Part shown: positions 1 through 8,345 of the stretch, in pieces
How positions within the stretch are numbered: position 1 is the stretch's first letter
Layout: each line of letters starts with the position of its first letter
Assembly (NCBI GenBank): GCA_037190175.1
Contig: JBBCJM010000027.1
Coordinates: 1 to 64,000 of the forward strand
Source: JBBCJM01 sp037190175
GTDB lineage: Bacteria > Pseudomonadota > Alphaproteobacteria > Rhodobacterales > Rhodobacteraceae
Direction: 5' to 3'
DNA length: 64,000 bases
The notes under the pieces: generated by a model
What the model saw: the letters and a program-made list of their open reading frames with translations, nothing else
What the model was told of the DNA's origin: nothing
Databases searched by the model: none
Position numbers and translations under genes: made by a program

Positions 1-277
1 CGCCCACCGCGGCGCGGCCGGCCTTCTGCCCGGCCCACAGGTCCTCGCGCACCCGGCCGCCGGCGGTGGCCGAGAATTCCAGCACCACCGCGGGGCCCGA
101 GGCGGGCTTCAGCATCGCGGTGCCGTGGCCGGCGATGCCGCACATCCAGGGATCGGCGATCATCTGGGCGAAGGCCGTGGCCACCGCCGCGTCGAAGGCA
201 TTGCCGCCGGCGCCGAAGATTGCCGCGCCGATTTCGGCCGCCCGCGGCTGCGGCGTGGAGACTGCGCCCCGCATCAT
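1..277 (-). CDS. gamma-glutamyltransferase-like protein, N-terminal part (cut by window edge)
   Basis: This reading frame is open from an ATG at 277 to the window edge (92 residues) and has no stop. Residues about 24-54 read GAGGNAFDAAVATAF...DPWMCGIAGHG, which is the N-terminal signature of the Ntn-hydrolase gamma-glutamyltranspeptidase family (GGNAxDAAVA, then a G-x-G turn). The catalytic Thr lies outside the window. The ATG overlaps the stop of the upstream ABC ATPase gene as ATGA, and AGGAG lies 5 bases before it. A second in-frame ATG follows directly at 274. There is no signal peptide before the family motif, so this is probably a cytoplasmic member rather than the periplasmic glutathione enzyme. 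It is the last visible gene of the hydantoinase/transporter operon. The family call is firm, the substrate is unknown. Confidence 0.8.
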   Translation of the reverse strand, partial: MMRGAVSTPQPRAAEIGAAIFGAGGNAFDAAVATAFAQMIADPWMCGIAGHGTAMLKPASGPAVVLEFSATAGGRVREDLWAGQKAGRAAVG

Positions 278-1395
278 GTGTTCTCCTGTTCAAGTCGTCG
301 TCTGGGGGCCATGCGCACGGCCGGGAACAGCTGGCAGCGGTCGGGCGGGAAGCTGACATGGCAGGTCTCGCCGCTCGACCAGTCGGCGTTGCCCACCGTG
401 TCGGCGCGGATGGTGACCGGCCCGCATTCGATCAGCAGCATCGACCGGCTGCCCAGCCGGATCAGCTGCCGCACCACGCCGTTGCCGGCCGCCGTCCGCG
501 CGAGCTCGATGCAATGCGGGCGCACCGCCACCGTCACCTCGGCGCCTGTGGCCAGCGTGTCGTCGCGGATGCCCTCGGCCGCCACGGTCAGCTGCCCCAG
601 CGGGCTGTCCACCCGGGCGCCGCCGCCCTCGCGGCCCAGCAGCGTGGCGGGGATGAAGTTGATCGCGCCCAGGAAATCGGCCACGAAGGTGGACTGCGGG
701 CGCTCGTAGACCTCCAGCGGCGTGCCGATCTGCTCGACGTTGCCCTGCGACATCACCAGGATGCGGTCGGACATCGCCATCGCCTCCTCCTGGTCGTGGG
801 TGACGTAGAGCGCGGTGAACTTCAGCCGCCGCTGCAGTTCCAGCAACTCGACTCGCATGTGCTCGCGCAGCTTGGCGTCCAGGTTCGACAGCGGCTCGTC
901 GAAGAGCAGCGCGCGGGGCTGGCCGACCAGCGCGCGCGCCACCGCCACCCGCTGCTGCTGCCCGCCCGAGAGCTGGCCGGGATAGCGGTCCTCGAGCCCG
1001 CCCAGGTCCACGAGCTTCAGGATGCCCTCCAGCTCCTCGCGCACCTGCGCGGAGGGAACCTTTCGGATGCGCAGCGGGTAGGTGATGTTGTCGGCCACGG
1101 TCATGTGCGGCCAGACCGCATAGGACTGGAACACCATCCCCAGCCGCCGCCGCTCAGGCGGCAGGTTGGTGCCGCTGGCGCTGTCGAACACCACCTCGCC
1201 GTCGATGCGGATGCTGCCGGCGTCGGGCGTCTCCAGCCCCGCGATCGAGCGCAGCGCGGTGGTCTTGCCGCAGCCCGAGGGGCCGAGGATCGCCATGAAC
1301 TCGCCCGGCGCCACGTCGAAGTTGAGCGCATTCATCGCCGGCCGGGCGGTGCCCTCGAAGTGCCTGGTGATGCTGCCGACATTGATCGAAGCCAT
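274..1395 (-). CDS. ABC transporter ATP-binding protein (Fe3+/polyamine/phosphonate importer type)
   Basis: This is the nucleotide-binding subunit of an importer, 373 residues. Walker A is GPSGCGKTT (38-46), the signature LSGGQ is at 143-147, Walker B is ALLFDEP (about 163-169) and the switch His is H201 in YVTHDQ. A C-terminal TOBE-like region of about 130 residues follows. This layout is that of the PotA/FbpC/MalK class. It sits 12 bases after the two-domain permease gene and 4 bases inside the GGT-like gene, so it is co-transcribed with both. The family architecture fits uptake of small, often anionic or chelated solutes. The operon partners (5-oxoprolinase-like enzymes) suggest an organic substrate rather than iron, but that is inference. 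Confidence 0.93.
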   Translation of the reverse strand: MASINVGSITRHFEGTARPAMNALNFDVAPGEFMAILGPSGCGKTTALRSIAGLETPDAGSIRIDGEVVFDSASGTNLPPERRRLGMVFQSYAVWPHMTVADNITYPLRIRKVPSAQVREELEGILKLVDLGGLEDRYPGQLSGGQQQRVAVARALVGQPRALLFDEPLSNLDAKLREHMRVELLELQRRLKFTALYVTHDQEEAMAMSDRILVMSQGNVEQIGTPLEVYERPQSTFVADFLGAINFIPATLLGREGGGARVDSPLGQLTVAAEGIRDDTLATGAEVTVAVRPHCIELARTAAGNGVVRQLIRLGSRSMLLIECGPVTIRADTVGNADWSSGETCHVSFPPDRCQLFPAVRMAPRRRLEQENT

Positions 1396-1407
1396 GGGGC
1401 GGTCCTG

Positions 1408-3183
1408 CTAGTTTGTGGCGTTGGCGTCGGCCGGGGCGGCCGCGCGCCGCGGGGCCCGCAGGCGGCCCTCGGCGCGGCGCTGCGCGAGGCCGCCGATGAC
1501 GTAGCGGGCGAAGACGATGCCGACGAGCGAGATCAGCGTGACGAAGACCGCGAAGGCGGCCACCGCGCCGGCATGGCCTTCCTCCCACATGCCGTAGATC
1601 ACCACCGAGATGGTCTCGCGCCCCGGGGTGTAGAGGATGATCGAGGTCGGCAGTTCCCGCAGGGTGATGACGAAGAGGATGATCCAGCCGGTGGTCAGCC
1701 CCGGGGTGATCAGCGGCACCACGATGTTGCGGATGGTGGTGATCCAGCTGGCCCCCGAGACGCGCGAGGATTCCTCCAGCTCGGGGCTGTACTGATGCAG
1801 CGAGGCCGCGGCCGCGCGCACCCCGAAGGGGATGAAATGCGCGATATAGCCCACGATCAGGATCCAGACCGTGCCGTAGAGCACCAGCGGCGGCTTGATC
1901 CAGGCGACCAGGATGCCCACGGCCAGCGCCGTGCCCGGCACCGCGGCGGGCAGGAAGGCGATGTATTCCAGCGGCCGGCGGAAGCGATAGCGGGTGCGGA
2001 TCAGCATATAGGCCAAGAGCGCGCCCAGGATCACCGTCACCGTGGCCGAGGTGACCGACAGCAGCGCGCTGGTGCGCACCCCGGTCCAGGTGGTGTTGTA
2101 GCCGTTCAGCACCAGCCGGTAGGAGTCGAGCGTCATCGGCCCGCCCCAGGGCGGGGCCAGCGAGGCATAGACGATGGCGGCGAACGGCGCGATCACCGTC
2201 ACCGTCAGGTAGAGGATGCAGAAGCCGAAGGCGACCGGCCGCCACCGCCCCAGCCGGATGCGGGTGCCGCGCCAGCCCTTGCCGCTGACGGTCACGAACT
2301 GCCGCAGCCCCATGATGCGCAGCTGCGCCCAGAGCGCCACCATGGTGGCGGCGATCAGCAGGCTGGACAGCGCGGCGGCGCGCGGCGGGTTGGGCGGCTC
2401 GCTCATCGTCGAATAGATGACGGTCGAGAACACCCAGATGTTGCCGCGGATGCCGAGGATCCCGGCCACGTCGAAATTGCCCGCGGCGATGGTGGCGGTG
2501 AACAGCACCCCCGACAGCACCGCGGGGGTGATGAGGTGGATGGTCACCCGCCAGAAGGTGGACAGCGGGTTCGACCCCGCGATGCGCGCGGCCTCTTCCA
2601 GCGCGGGGTCCACCGACTTCAGCGCCGTGGCGGCGAACATGAAGATGTAGGGCACGCAGAAGATGCCCAGCACCCAGATGATGCCGCCCAGCGAATAGAT
2701 GTCGATCGGCCCCTGGAAGGTGTCGAGGTCGAAGGCCCATCGCAGGAAGACGTTCAGATAGCCGTTGCTGGGCGAGGCGATCCAGGACCAGGCCAGCGCC
2801 CCGATCAGCGGCGAGATCAGGAAGGGCAGGATCACCACGGTTTCCAGCGTGCGCGCGAAGGGCACGTCGGTGCGCACCACGATCCAGGCCAGCGTCAGCC
2901 CCACCACCAGCGCCAGCGAGGTGACCCCCACCACGACGACGATGGTGTTCATCAGCGCGTCGTAGGTGGCCGGATCGGTATAGACCGCCTGATACCAGCG
3001 GAAGGTGAAGGTGGAGTTGGTGATCGTCTGCCAGAAGCTGGACAGCATCACCATCGCGATCGGATAGAGGATGATGATGCCGACGAACACCGCCGTCCCG
3101 ATCAGCAGCACCCGTTGCAGGGTGAACCCTCCCGCCATGAAGCGGGAGAGGGCGGAGCGTGGCGGCGGTATCCGGTCCTGCAT
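1408..3183 (-). CDS. ABC transporter permease, two fused membrane domains
   Basis: A 591-residue inner-membrane protein that contains two complete BPD_transp_1 domains in one chain, as in FbpB/SfuB. Each half carries an EAA loop for ATPase contact: EEAARIAGSNPLSTFWRV in the first half and EESSRVSGASWITTIRNI in the second. About twelve hydrophobic segments are visible, with a hydrophilic linker near residues 280-310 (RGTRIRLGRWRP). The ATG at 3183 follows the binding-protein stop at 3193 closely. It pairs with the ATPase at 274-1395 and the binding protein at 3193-4257. The C-terminal 25 residues are Ala/Arg-rich and probably cytoplasmic. Confidence 0.93.
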   Translation of the reverse strand: MQDRIPPPRSALSRFMAGGFTLQRVLLIGTAVFVGIIILYPIAMVMLSSFWQTITNSTFTFRWYQAVYTDPATYDALMNTIVVVVGVTSLALVVGLTLAWIVVRTDVPFARTLETVVILPFLISPLIGALAWSWIASPSNGYLNVFLRWAFDLDTFQGPIDIYSLGGIIWVLGIFCVPYIFMFAATALKSVDPALEEAARIAGSNPLSTFWRVTIHLITPAVLSGVLFTATIAAGNFDVAGILGIRGNIWVFSTVIYSTMSEPPNPPRAAALSSLLIAATMVALWAQLRIMGLRQFVTVSGKGWRGTRIRLGRWRPVAFGFCILYLTVTVIAPFAAIVYASLAPPWGGPMTLDSYRLVLNGYNTTWTGVRTSALLSVTSATVTVILGALLAYMLIRTRYRFRRPLEYIAFLPAAVPGTALAVGILVAWIKPPLVLYGTVWILIVGYIAHFIPFGVRAAAASLHQYSPELEESSRVSGASWITTIRNIVVPLITPGLTTGWIILFVITLRELPTSIILYTPGRETISVVIYGMWEEGHAGAVAAFAVFVTLISLVGIVFARYVIGGLAQRRAEGRLRAPRRAAAPADANATN

Positions 3184-3192
3184 GAGCCTGCC

Positions 3193-4257
3193 TTACGACT
3201 TGAAGAGCCGGGTGAATTCGGCGCGGATCTCCTCCGAGCGCGCCAGCATGTCGTCCCAGTCCTCGATGCGCATCGCGTTGAACGAGCCCGGCAGCGGAAT
3301 GCCCTCGGGCACCTCGATGTCGCTGCGCACCGGGATCGCGAACTCGCTGGAGATCACCCGCTGCCCCTCCTCGCTGAGGCAGTAGTTGACGAAGAGCTTG
3401 CCCGCCGCGGGATGCGGCGCCTTCATGGCCAGCCCCACCGGGCGGTCGGTCACGAAGGCGGGGTCGGGGAAGCGGTCGGCCACCGGCGCCCCGCGGCGCT
3501 GCAGCTGCGGGGTGTAGTAGCTGAGCATGGTGGGCGTGGCGATCACCTCGCCCGAGGCCACCGCGTTCGAGAGGTCGCCGAAGGTCTGGTAGAAGCGGAT
3601 GCGCTGCTGGCCCAGCGCCTGCATGTAGTCGAGCCCCAGGTGGTCGCGCATGATGTAGTACCACTGCGCCGGCGGCGAGGTGGCCCCGGCGGCCGAGTCC
3701 GGCATCCCCAGCCGGCCCTGGAACTCGGGCTTCAGGAAGTCCTCCCACGAGGCCGGCGCCAGGTCGTCGGACACCGCGCGGGTGTTCCAGAACCAGGTGA
3801 AGGCGATGGTGCTGAGGATCGCGTAATGCGGCGTGACCAGCGAGGGGTCGATGTTGGCCGCCTCGGGCGCCACCCATTCCACCAGCTGCCCGGCCGCCGC
3901 CATGGTGCGGAAGGCCGGGATGTTCGATTCCTGCACCACGTCCACCAGCACCTGGTTGTTCTCGAACTCCAGCTGGTACTTCGGCGTGACGTTGCTGCCG
4001 CCGCGGTAGAGCTGGGACGGGATGCCGTATTTCTGGGTGAAGCCGTCCACCAGCGCGCGCGAGGTGGGCTCGTCCATGCCGGAATAGAACATGAGCCCGC
4101 CCTCGGCCCGGGCCTGCGCGACGAGCTCGTCGAGCGTCTCCTGCGCCGCGGCGCGCCGCGGCATCGCGGGCAGCAGGCCCGCGGCGCCCACGGCTGCGGC
4201 GCCGACCATGAACCGGCGCCGTCCGAACGTGATGGGTCGTTTGCTGAAGTCGGTCAT
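3193..4257 (-). CDS. extracellular solute-binding protein with Tat-type signal
   Basis: A 354-residue periplasmic binding protein of the Fe3+/2-aminoethylphosphonate type. The N-terminus has a twin-arginine signal (GRRRFMVGAAAVGAAG, residues about 12-27) and an AxA-type cleavage site near residue 38. The rest has the two-lobe layout of class II (SBP_bac_1/6) proteins, including the typical WEDFLKPEFQGRLGMPD segment. A Tat signal implies folding before export. It is the substrate-recognition part of the importer whose permease and ATPase genes follow within 10-12 bases. The ligand cannot be read from sequence. The adjacent 5-oxoprolinase/hydantoinase genes make a cyclic amide or gamma-glutamyl compound a reasonable guess only. 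Confidence 0.9.
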   Translation of the reverse strand: MTDFSKRPITFGRRRFMVGAAAVGAAGLLPAMPRRAAAQETLDELVAQARAEGGLMFYSGMDEPTSRALVDGFTQKYGIPSQLYRGGSNVTPKYQLEFENNQVLVDVVQESNIPAFRTMAAAGQLVEWVAPEAANIDPSLVTPHYAILSTIAFTWFWNTRAVSDDLAPASWEDFLKPEFQGRLGMPDSAAGATSPPAQWYYIMRDHLGLDYMQALGQQRIRFYQTFGDLSNAVASGEVIATPTMLSYYTPQLQRRGAPVADRFPDPAFVTDRPVGLAMKAPHPAAGKLFVNYCLSEEGQRVISSEFAIPVRSDIEVPEGIPLPGSFNAMRIEDWDDMLARSEEIRAEFTRLFKS

Positions 4258-4300
4258 CGTCTCATACCCCGCTGTCGGTTCTTCTTCGGATTGTTCGTCT

Positions 4301-5995
4301 TCAGATTGCCGTCTGCCGGTTCTGGTTCTGCTCGGCCGGTCCGTAGAACGCTTGGGCGTGCCCGGGCGTGATCAGGCCGCGGGACAGGTCGCTCTGCACC
4401 GCCGCCGGGTTGCGCCGCGCGGGCGGGTAGAAGCCGCCGCCGCCCGGCGTTTCGAACACGATGGTGGCGTCGGGCTTCAGGAACAGGGTGTGGCGGTTGG
4501 CGGTGCCCAGGTTCTCGCCGTCCACCAGCACCCGGCCGGTGGCCCCGGCATGGCCCCCGTGCAGCCCCTCGACCCCGCGCGACAGCCGCCCGACCCGGAT
4601 CGAGGCCACCACGGTGGTGCCGGGCTCGATCTCCTCGGGCAGCAGGCGGAAGGTGACGCGCTGGCCCAGCCCGCCGCGGAACTGGCCGGGGCCGCCGGAA
4701 TCGGGCAGGAACTCGCGCCGCTCCACCACCACCGGCGCCTCGTGCTCCAGGAGCTCCGAGGGCATGTCGGCCATGTTGCCGGGGAACTTGACGCAGGAGA
4801 CGCCGTCCTTGGACGCCCGCGCGCCCATGCCGCCCATGTAATGCGCCGAGCCCACGAAGACCCGCCCGTCGCGCCGCCGCCCGCGCAGCGACAGCGCCCA
4901 CATCGGCACCGAGCCGGTCTCGGCCACCACCCGCTCGGGGATGGCGCCCGACAGCACCCGCAGGATCATCTCGGGCAGAAGCTGGCCCACCTGCGTGCGC
5001 TGGCGCAGCGGCGCGGGGTAGGAGGGGTTCAGGAGGTTGCGGGGCGGCACGCTGAGCGTGACCGGCCGCGCGGTGCCCAGGTTGTTGGGCAGGTCGGGGA
5101 TGGTGGCCATCTTCAGCCCCAGCACCGTATAGGCGAAGGTATAGTTCAGCACGCTGTTGATCGGCTTGTTCACCTGCGGCGAACTGCCCGAGTAATCCAC
5201 ATGCACCGCGCTGCCGGCGACCTTGACCCTGGCGCGGATCACCAGCGGACGGCCCTCGCGGTCGGTCTCCTCCAGTTGCAGCTCGTGTTCGTAGACCCCA
5301 TCGGGGATGGTCTCGATCGCCGCGCGCATCGCCTGCTCGGTCTTGGCCACCACCGCGGTCGCCAGCGGATGCAGGTCGGGCATCGCCTGTTCCTGCATCA
5401 GCCGGCGCATCCGCTCGGCCGCCACGTGGTTGGCCGCGATCTGCGCCCGCAGGTCGCCCACCACCTGCTCGTTGTGGCGCACGTTGGTGCGGATGATCGC
5501 GAACAGTTCCTCGTTGGGCTGGCCGGCGCGGATCAGCCGGCAGGGCGGCAGTTGCAGCCCCTCCTCGTAGATGTCGCGGGAATCCTCGACCGTCACCGTG
5601 CCGCCGATATCGACGTGATGGGCGCAGCAGACCACGAAGCCGGCCAGCGCCTGCCCCTGGAAGAAGGGGGTGACGATATAGATGTCGGGGGTATGCCCGC
5701 AGCCCAGCCAGGGATCGTTGGTGATCAGCACGTCGCCCGGGTTCAGATCCTGCGTCGCCGGATCGCGCAGGAGTGCTGCCAGCAGCGGCGTCATGCAGCC
5801 CTGCTGGCCGGGCGAGCCCTCGTGCGCCTGCGCGATCATCAGCCCTTCGGCGTCGAAGATCCCCAGCGCGAAGTCGTAGTTCACCCGCACCCCGCTGGAG
5901 AACGCGGTGCGGATCAGCGTGGCCGCGGCCTCGTCGGCGATGGCGATCACCCGGTTCCACAGGATGTCGACCTGGATCGAGCTAAGCGGCGGCAT
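4301..5995 (-). CDS. hydantoinase/5-oxoprolinase B subunit family protein
   Basis: A 564-residue homologue of the Hydantoinase_B family (HyuB, C-terminal half of 5-oxoprolinase, acetone carboxylase alpha-like). Visible family landmarks are the N-terminal segment DILWNRVIAIADEAAATLIRTAF, the metal-site-like ITNDPWLGCGHTPD stretch (about 103-116) and HHVDIGG at about 138. It is ATP-dependent together with HyuA and opens cyclic amides such as 5-oxoproline or hydantoins. The start overlaps the upstream hyuA-like stop by 14 bases, which is the usual A/B pairing. The length is usual for stand-alone B subunits. The substrate within the family is unknown. Confidence 0.92.
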   Translation of the reverse strand: MPPLSSIQVDILWNRVIAIADEAAATLIRTAFSSGVRVNYDFALGIFDAEGLMIAQAHEGSPGQQGCMTPLLAALLRDPATQDLNPGDVLITNDPWLGCGHTPDIYIVTPFFQGQALAGFVVCCAHHVDIGGTVTVEDSRDIYEEGLQLPPCRLIRAGQPNEELFAIIRTNVRHNEQVVGDLRAQIAANHVAAERMRRLMQEQAMPDLHPLATAVVAKTEQAMRAAIETIPDGVYEHELQLEETDREGRPLVIRARVKVAGSAVHVDYSGSSPQVNKPINSVLNYTFAYTVLGLKMATIPDLPNNLGTARPVTLSVPPRNLLNPSYPAPLRQRTQVGQLLPEMILRVLSGAIPERVVAETGSVPMWALSLRGRRRDGRVFVGSAHYMGGMGARASKDGVSCVKFPGNMADMPSELLEHEAPVVVERREFLPDSGGPGQFRGGLGQRVTFRLLPEEIEPGTTVVASIRVGRLSRGVEGLHGGHAGATGRVLVDGENLGTANRHTLFLKPDATIVFETPGGGGFYPPARRNPAAVQSDLSRGLITPGHAQAFYGPAEQNQNRQTAI

Positions 5996-8060
5996 CGGCG
6001 GTCTCCCTGAAGCGGATCACGAGATTGCCCTTGGGGGCCGACACCACCTCGGCCCCCGGCCCGGCGATGAAGGTCGATCCGTCGTCCTCGATCACCGAGG
6101 CGGCGTCCGAGCGGTGGTTGCCGGCCAGGTCGGGGCGGCGGAACACCGGATAGTCGGCCCAGGCGCGGCGGTCGGGGCAGAACACCCGGCGGCTGCCATG
6201 CTGCACCGAGGGGCCTTGCCGGGCCGGTTCCTCGCCCAGGCTGCGGCCGGGGATCTCGGCCCGCAGGCGCAGCCGCACCAGCCCCACGGCCAGGTTGCGG
6301 TAGGCATAGCCGAAGCGCGCCTCGTAGGCGGCGAAATAGGCCTCGCGCAGCGCCTCGGCCGTCGCCGGGCCGTCCAGCGCCACCGGCAGCGCCAGTTCCT
6401 GGCCCACGTAGCACATCTCGACGGTGCGGCGGACCGCGGGCTCGCCGGTCGCGCCGGTCTCGCGCAGCACCTGCCGGGCGGTCGCCTCCATCTCGGCGAA
6501 GGCGGCCTCGATCGCCCCCGGCTCCACCTCGGCCAGCGGCGCGCGATAGCTGCGGGCCAGGTCATAGGCGTTGGGCGCGGTCAGGAGCCCCACCGCCGAG
6601 AGGATGCCGGGGTTCTTCGGCAGCACGATCTGCGACACGCCCAGCTTGCGGGCCAGGTTGTAGGCATGGATCGGCCCCGCGCCGCCGAAGGCCACCAGCG
6701 AGATCTGCGACGGGTCGCCGCCCCATTCGGCGATATAGGTGCGCGCCGCCCCCGCCATGTTCTCGCAGACGATCTCGTGGATGCCCCAGGCGGCCTCGTC
6801 GACCGAGATGCCCAGGGGGCCGGCGATGTGCGTCTCGATCCCCGCGCGGGCGGCTTCCACGTCCAGGCTCATCCCCCCGCCCAGGAAATAGCCGGGGTCG
6901 AGATAGCCCAGCACCAGCGCCGCATCGGTCACCGTGGGCTCGGTCCCGCCGCGGCCATAGCAGATCGGCCCCGGCATGGCGCCCGCGCTGCGCGGGCCGA
7001 TCTGCAGCGAGCCGGTCTCGTTCAGGAAGGCGATGCTGCCGCCGCCGGCGCCGATCTCGAGGATCTCGACCGAGGGCACGTTGACCGGCAGCCCGGTGCC
7101 CTTGCGGAAGCGGTAGGCGCGGCCGACCTCCAGTTCCGAGGTGATGGGGATGTGCCCGCCCTGCACGATGGTGATCTTGGCCGTGGTCCCGCCCATGTCG
7201 AAGATCAGCACCGAGCCGATGCCCAGTTCGTTGCGCACGTATTCGCCGGCCATCACCCCGGCCGCGGCGCCGGATTCGATCATCCGGGCGGGGAAGGTCT
7301 TGGCGGTCTCGGGCGCGGCCAGCCCGCCGCCCGACAGCATCAACTGCATCGGCTGGTGGAAGCCGCGGGCGTCCATCCCGTCGCGCAGCCGGGTCAGGTA
7401 GCGGTCCATCACCGGCTGGACATAGGCGTTGACCACGGTGGAGGAGGTGCGTTCGTACTCGCCCGCCTCGGGCAGCACCTCGGAGGACAGCGAGACATAG
7501 GCCCCCGGCGCCACCTCGCGGATCAGCCCGGCCAGCGCCTGTTCGTGGTCCTTGTTGGCGTAGGAATGCAGCAGCGTCACGGCAAAGGACTGCACGCCCT
7601 CGGCCACCAGCCCCTCGACGGTCTCGCGCGCCGCTTCCACATCGAGTTCGGTCAGGATGCGGCCGTCGCTCCAGATCCGTTCGGCGATCTCGGCCCGGCG
7701 CTCGCGCGGGACCAGCGGCTCGGGCGGGTCGCCGAAGATGTCGGCCACGTCGGCCCGGCGCGAGCGGCGCATTTCCAGCACGTCGCGGAAGCCCTGGGTC
7801 GCCAGCACCGCGGTGGGCGCGCCGCGGCGTTCCAGCACCGCGTTGATGGCCAGCGTGGTGGCGTGCAGGAGCTGCCCCAGCTCCTCCCGCACCCGCGGGT
7901 CGCGCTCGGCGATGCCATGCAATCCTTCCAGCACCGCGCGCGAGGGATCGTCGGGGGTGCTGAGCACCTTGAGCGGGTGGAGCGCGCCGGTCGCCTCGTC
8001 CAGGAGCGCGAAGTCCGTGAAGGTTCCCCCGATGTCGCAACCCAACCGAAACCGATTCAT
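5982..8060 (-). CDS. hydantoinase/5-oxoprolinase A subunit family protein
   Basis: A 692-residue HyuA-type protein. The N-terminal Hydant_A_N domain begins CDIGGTFTDFALLDE, an actin/ASKHA-like phosphate-binding loop. The central hydantoinase A domain contains DMGGTTAKI and FGGAGPIH, the further ASKHA loops. A C-terminal domain with YRNLAVGLVRLR follows. It supplies the ATP-binding half of the A/B enzyme. The ATG at 8060 has GGGGAG six bases upstream. It is the first gene of a leftward operon. A promoter with -35 TTGGCA and -10 TAGACA lies about 70-100 bases upstream, and its -10 is covered by a palindrome matching those next to the GntR gene, so GntR control is likely. Confidence 0.93.
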   Translation of the reverse strand: MNRFRLGCDIGGTFTDFALLDEATGALHPLKVLSTPDDPSRAVLEGLHGIAERDPRVREELGQLLHATTLAINAVLERRGAPTAVLATQGFRDVLEMRRSRRADVADIFGDPPEPLVPRERRAEIAERIWSDGRILTELDVEAARETVEGLVAEGVQSFAVTLLHSYANKDHEQALAGLIREVAPGAYVSLSSEVLPEAGEYERTSSTVVNAYVQPVMDRYLTRLRDGMDARGFHQPMQLMLSGGGLAAPETAKTFPARMIESGAAAGVMAGEYVRNELGIGSVLIFDMGGTTAKITIVQGGHIPITSELEVGRAYRFRKGTGLPVNVPSVEILEIGAGGGSIAFLNETGSLQIGPRSAGAMPGPICYGRGGTEPTVTDAALVLGYLDPGYFLGGGMSLDVEAARAGIETHIAGPLGISVDEAAWGIHEIVCENMAGAARTYIAEWGGDPSQISLVAFGGAGPIHAYNLARKLGVSQIVLPKNPGILSAVGLLTAPNAYDLARSYRAPLAEVEPGAIEAAFAEMEATARQVLRETGATGEPAVRRTVEMCYVGQELALPVALDGPATAEALREAYFAAYEARFGYAYRNLAVGLVRLRLRAEIPGRSLGEEPARQGPSVQHGSRRVFCPDRRAWADYPVFRRPDLAGNHRSDAASVIEDDGSTFIAGPGAEVVSAPKGNLVIRFRETADAAA

Positions 8061-8128
8061 CCGGCGCTCCCCAGTCCGTCGCCCGCTGCGAGAAGCGGGC
8101 CGAGTCGAGACTAGGACGGACGGATCAA

Positions 8129-8140
8129 AGTGTCTACACT
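8129..8140. promoter_or_regulatory. predicted GntR operator overlapping the -10 of the hyuA-like promoter
   Basis: AGTGTCTACACT is a perfect inverted repeat with 5-base arms (AGTGT/ACACT) around a CT centre. It covers the predicted -10 hexamer of the leftward promoter. The arms match palindromes flanking the gntR gene 4.6 kb away (12705-12716, 12841-12852). FadR-type GntR proteins bind short dyads of this size, so repression by the product of 12852-13574 is the simplest reading. Confidence 0.6.
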
Positions 8141-8254
8141 ATTTAGGGCCATCTGCCAAAAAGATGCCCGTCGCCGGCCGGAAGAGCCGCATCGCAGCAA
8201 TAATGGCGGGATTTTCCAGCCTGATCGGCCCCCGGCCGGCGGTGGATGGCTGTG

Positions 8255-8266
8255 CATGTCAACACT
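8255..8266. promoter_or_regulatory. second predicted GntR operator upstream of the hyuA-like operon
   Basis: CATGTCAACACT fits the AGTGT-NN-ACACT consensus with mismatches in the left arm. The 12-mer TGTCAACACTTC at 8257-8268 is the exact reverse complement of GAAGTGTTGACA at 12703-12714 in the mmgE/gntR divergent spacer, which argues against chance. It lies about 115 bases upstream of the first site. Confidence 0.5.
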
Positions 8267-8345
8267 TCTGCGGCAGGAATAATGTCGTGTTGGCAATGTC
8301 TTGCTTTGACACGATCGCGGCCGCGGGCCGGAAAAGCCGGGATAT

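Larger units (their letters stand above)
8061..8345. promoter_or_regulatory. control region of the leftward hydantoinase/transporter operon
   Basis: A 285-base spacer between the stop of an MmgE/PrpD gene and the hyuA-like start. No open frame here looks coding. On the minus strand there is a promoter-like pair, TTGGCA (8159-8154) and TAGACA (8136-8131), with 17 bases between them. Two operator-like palindromes (8129-8140 and 8255-8266) lie within it. A weaker half-site, TGTTGGCA, is at 8288-8295. Base composition is visibly more A/T-rich than in the genes on either side. Confidence 0.65.

Noticed and set aside
220..4371. A 1383-codon open frame on the plus strand opposite the ABC transporter and hyuB-like genes
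   Set aside because: Composition is dominated by Arg, His, Gly, Ala and Asp with no domain. It is the antisense shadow of high-GC codon usage over well-supported minus-strand genes.
8288..8295. TGTTGGCA as a fifth GntR operator
   Set aside because: It lacks the second arm and departs from the dyad at the centre; it may be a half-site only.
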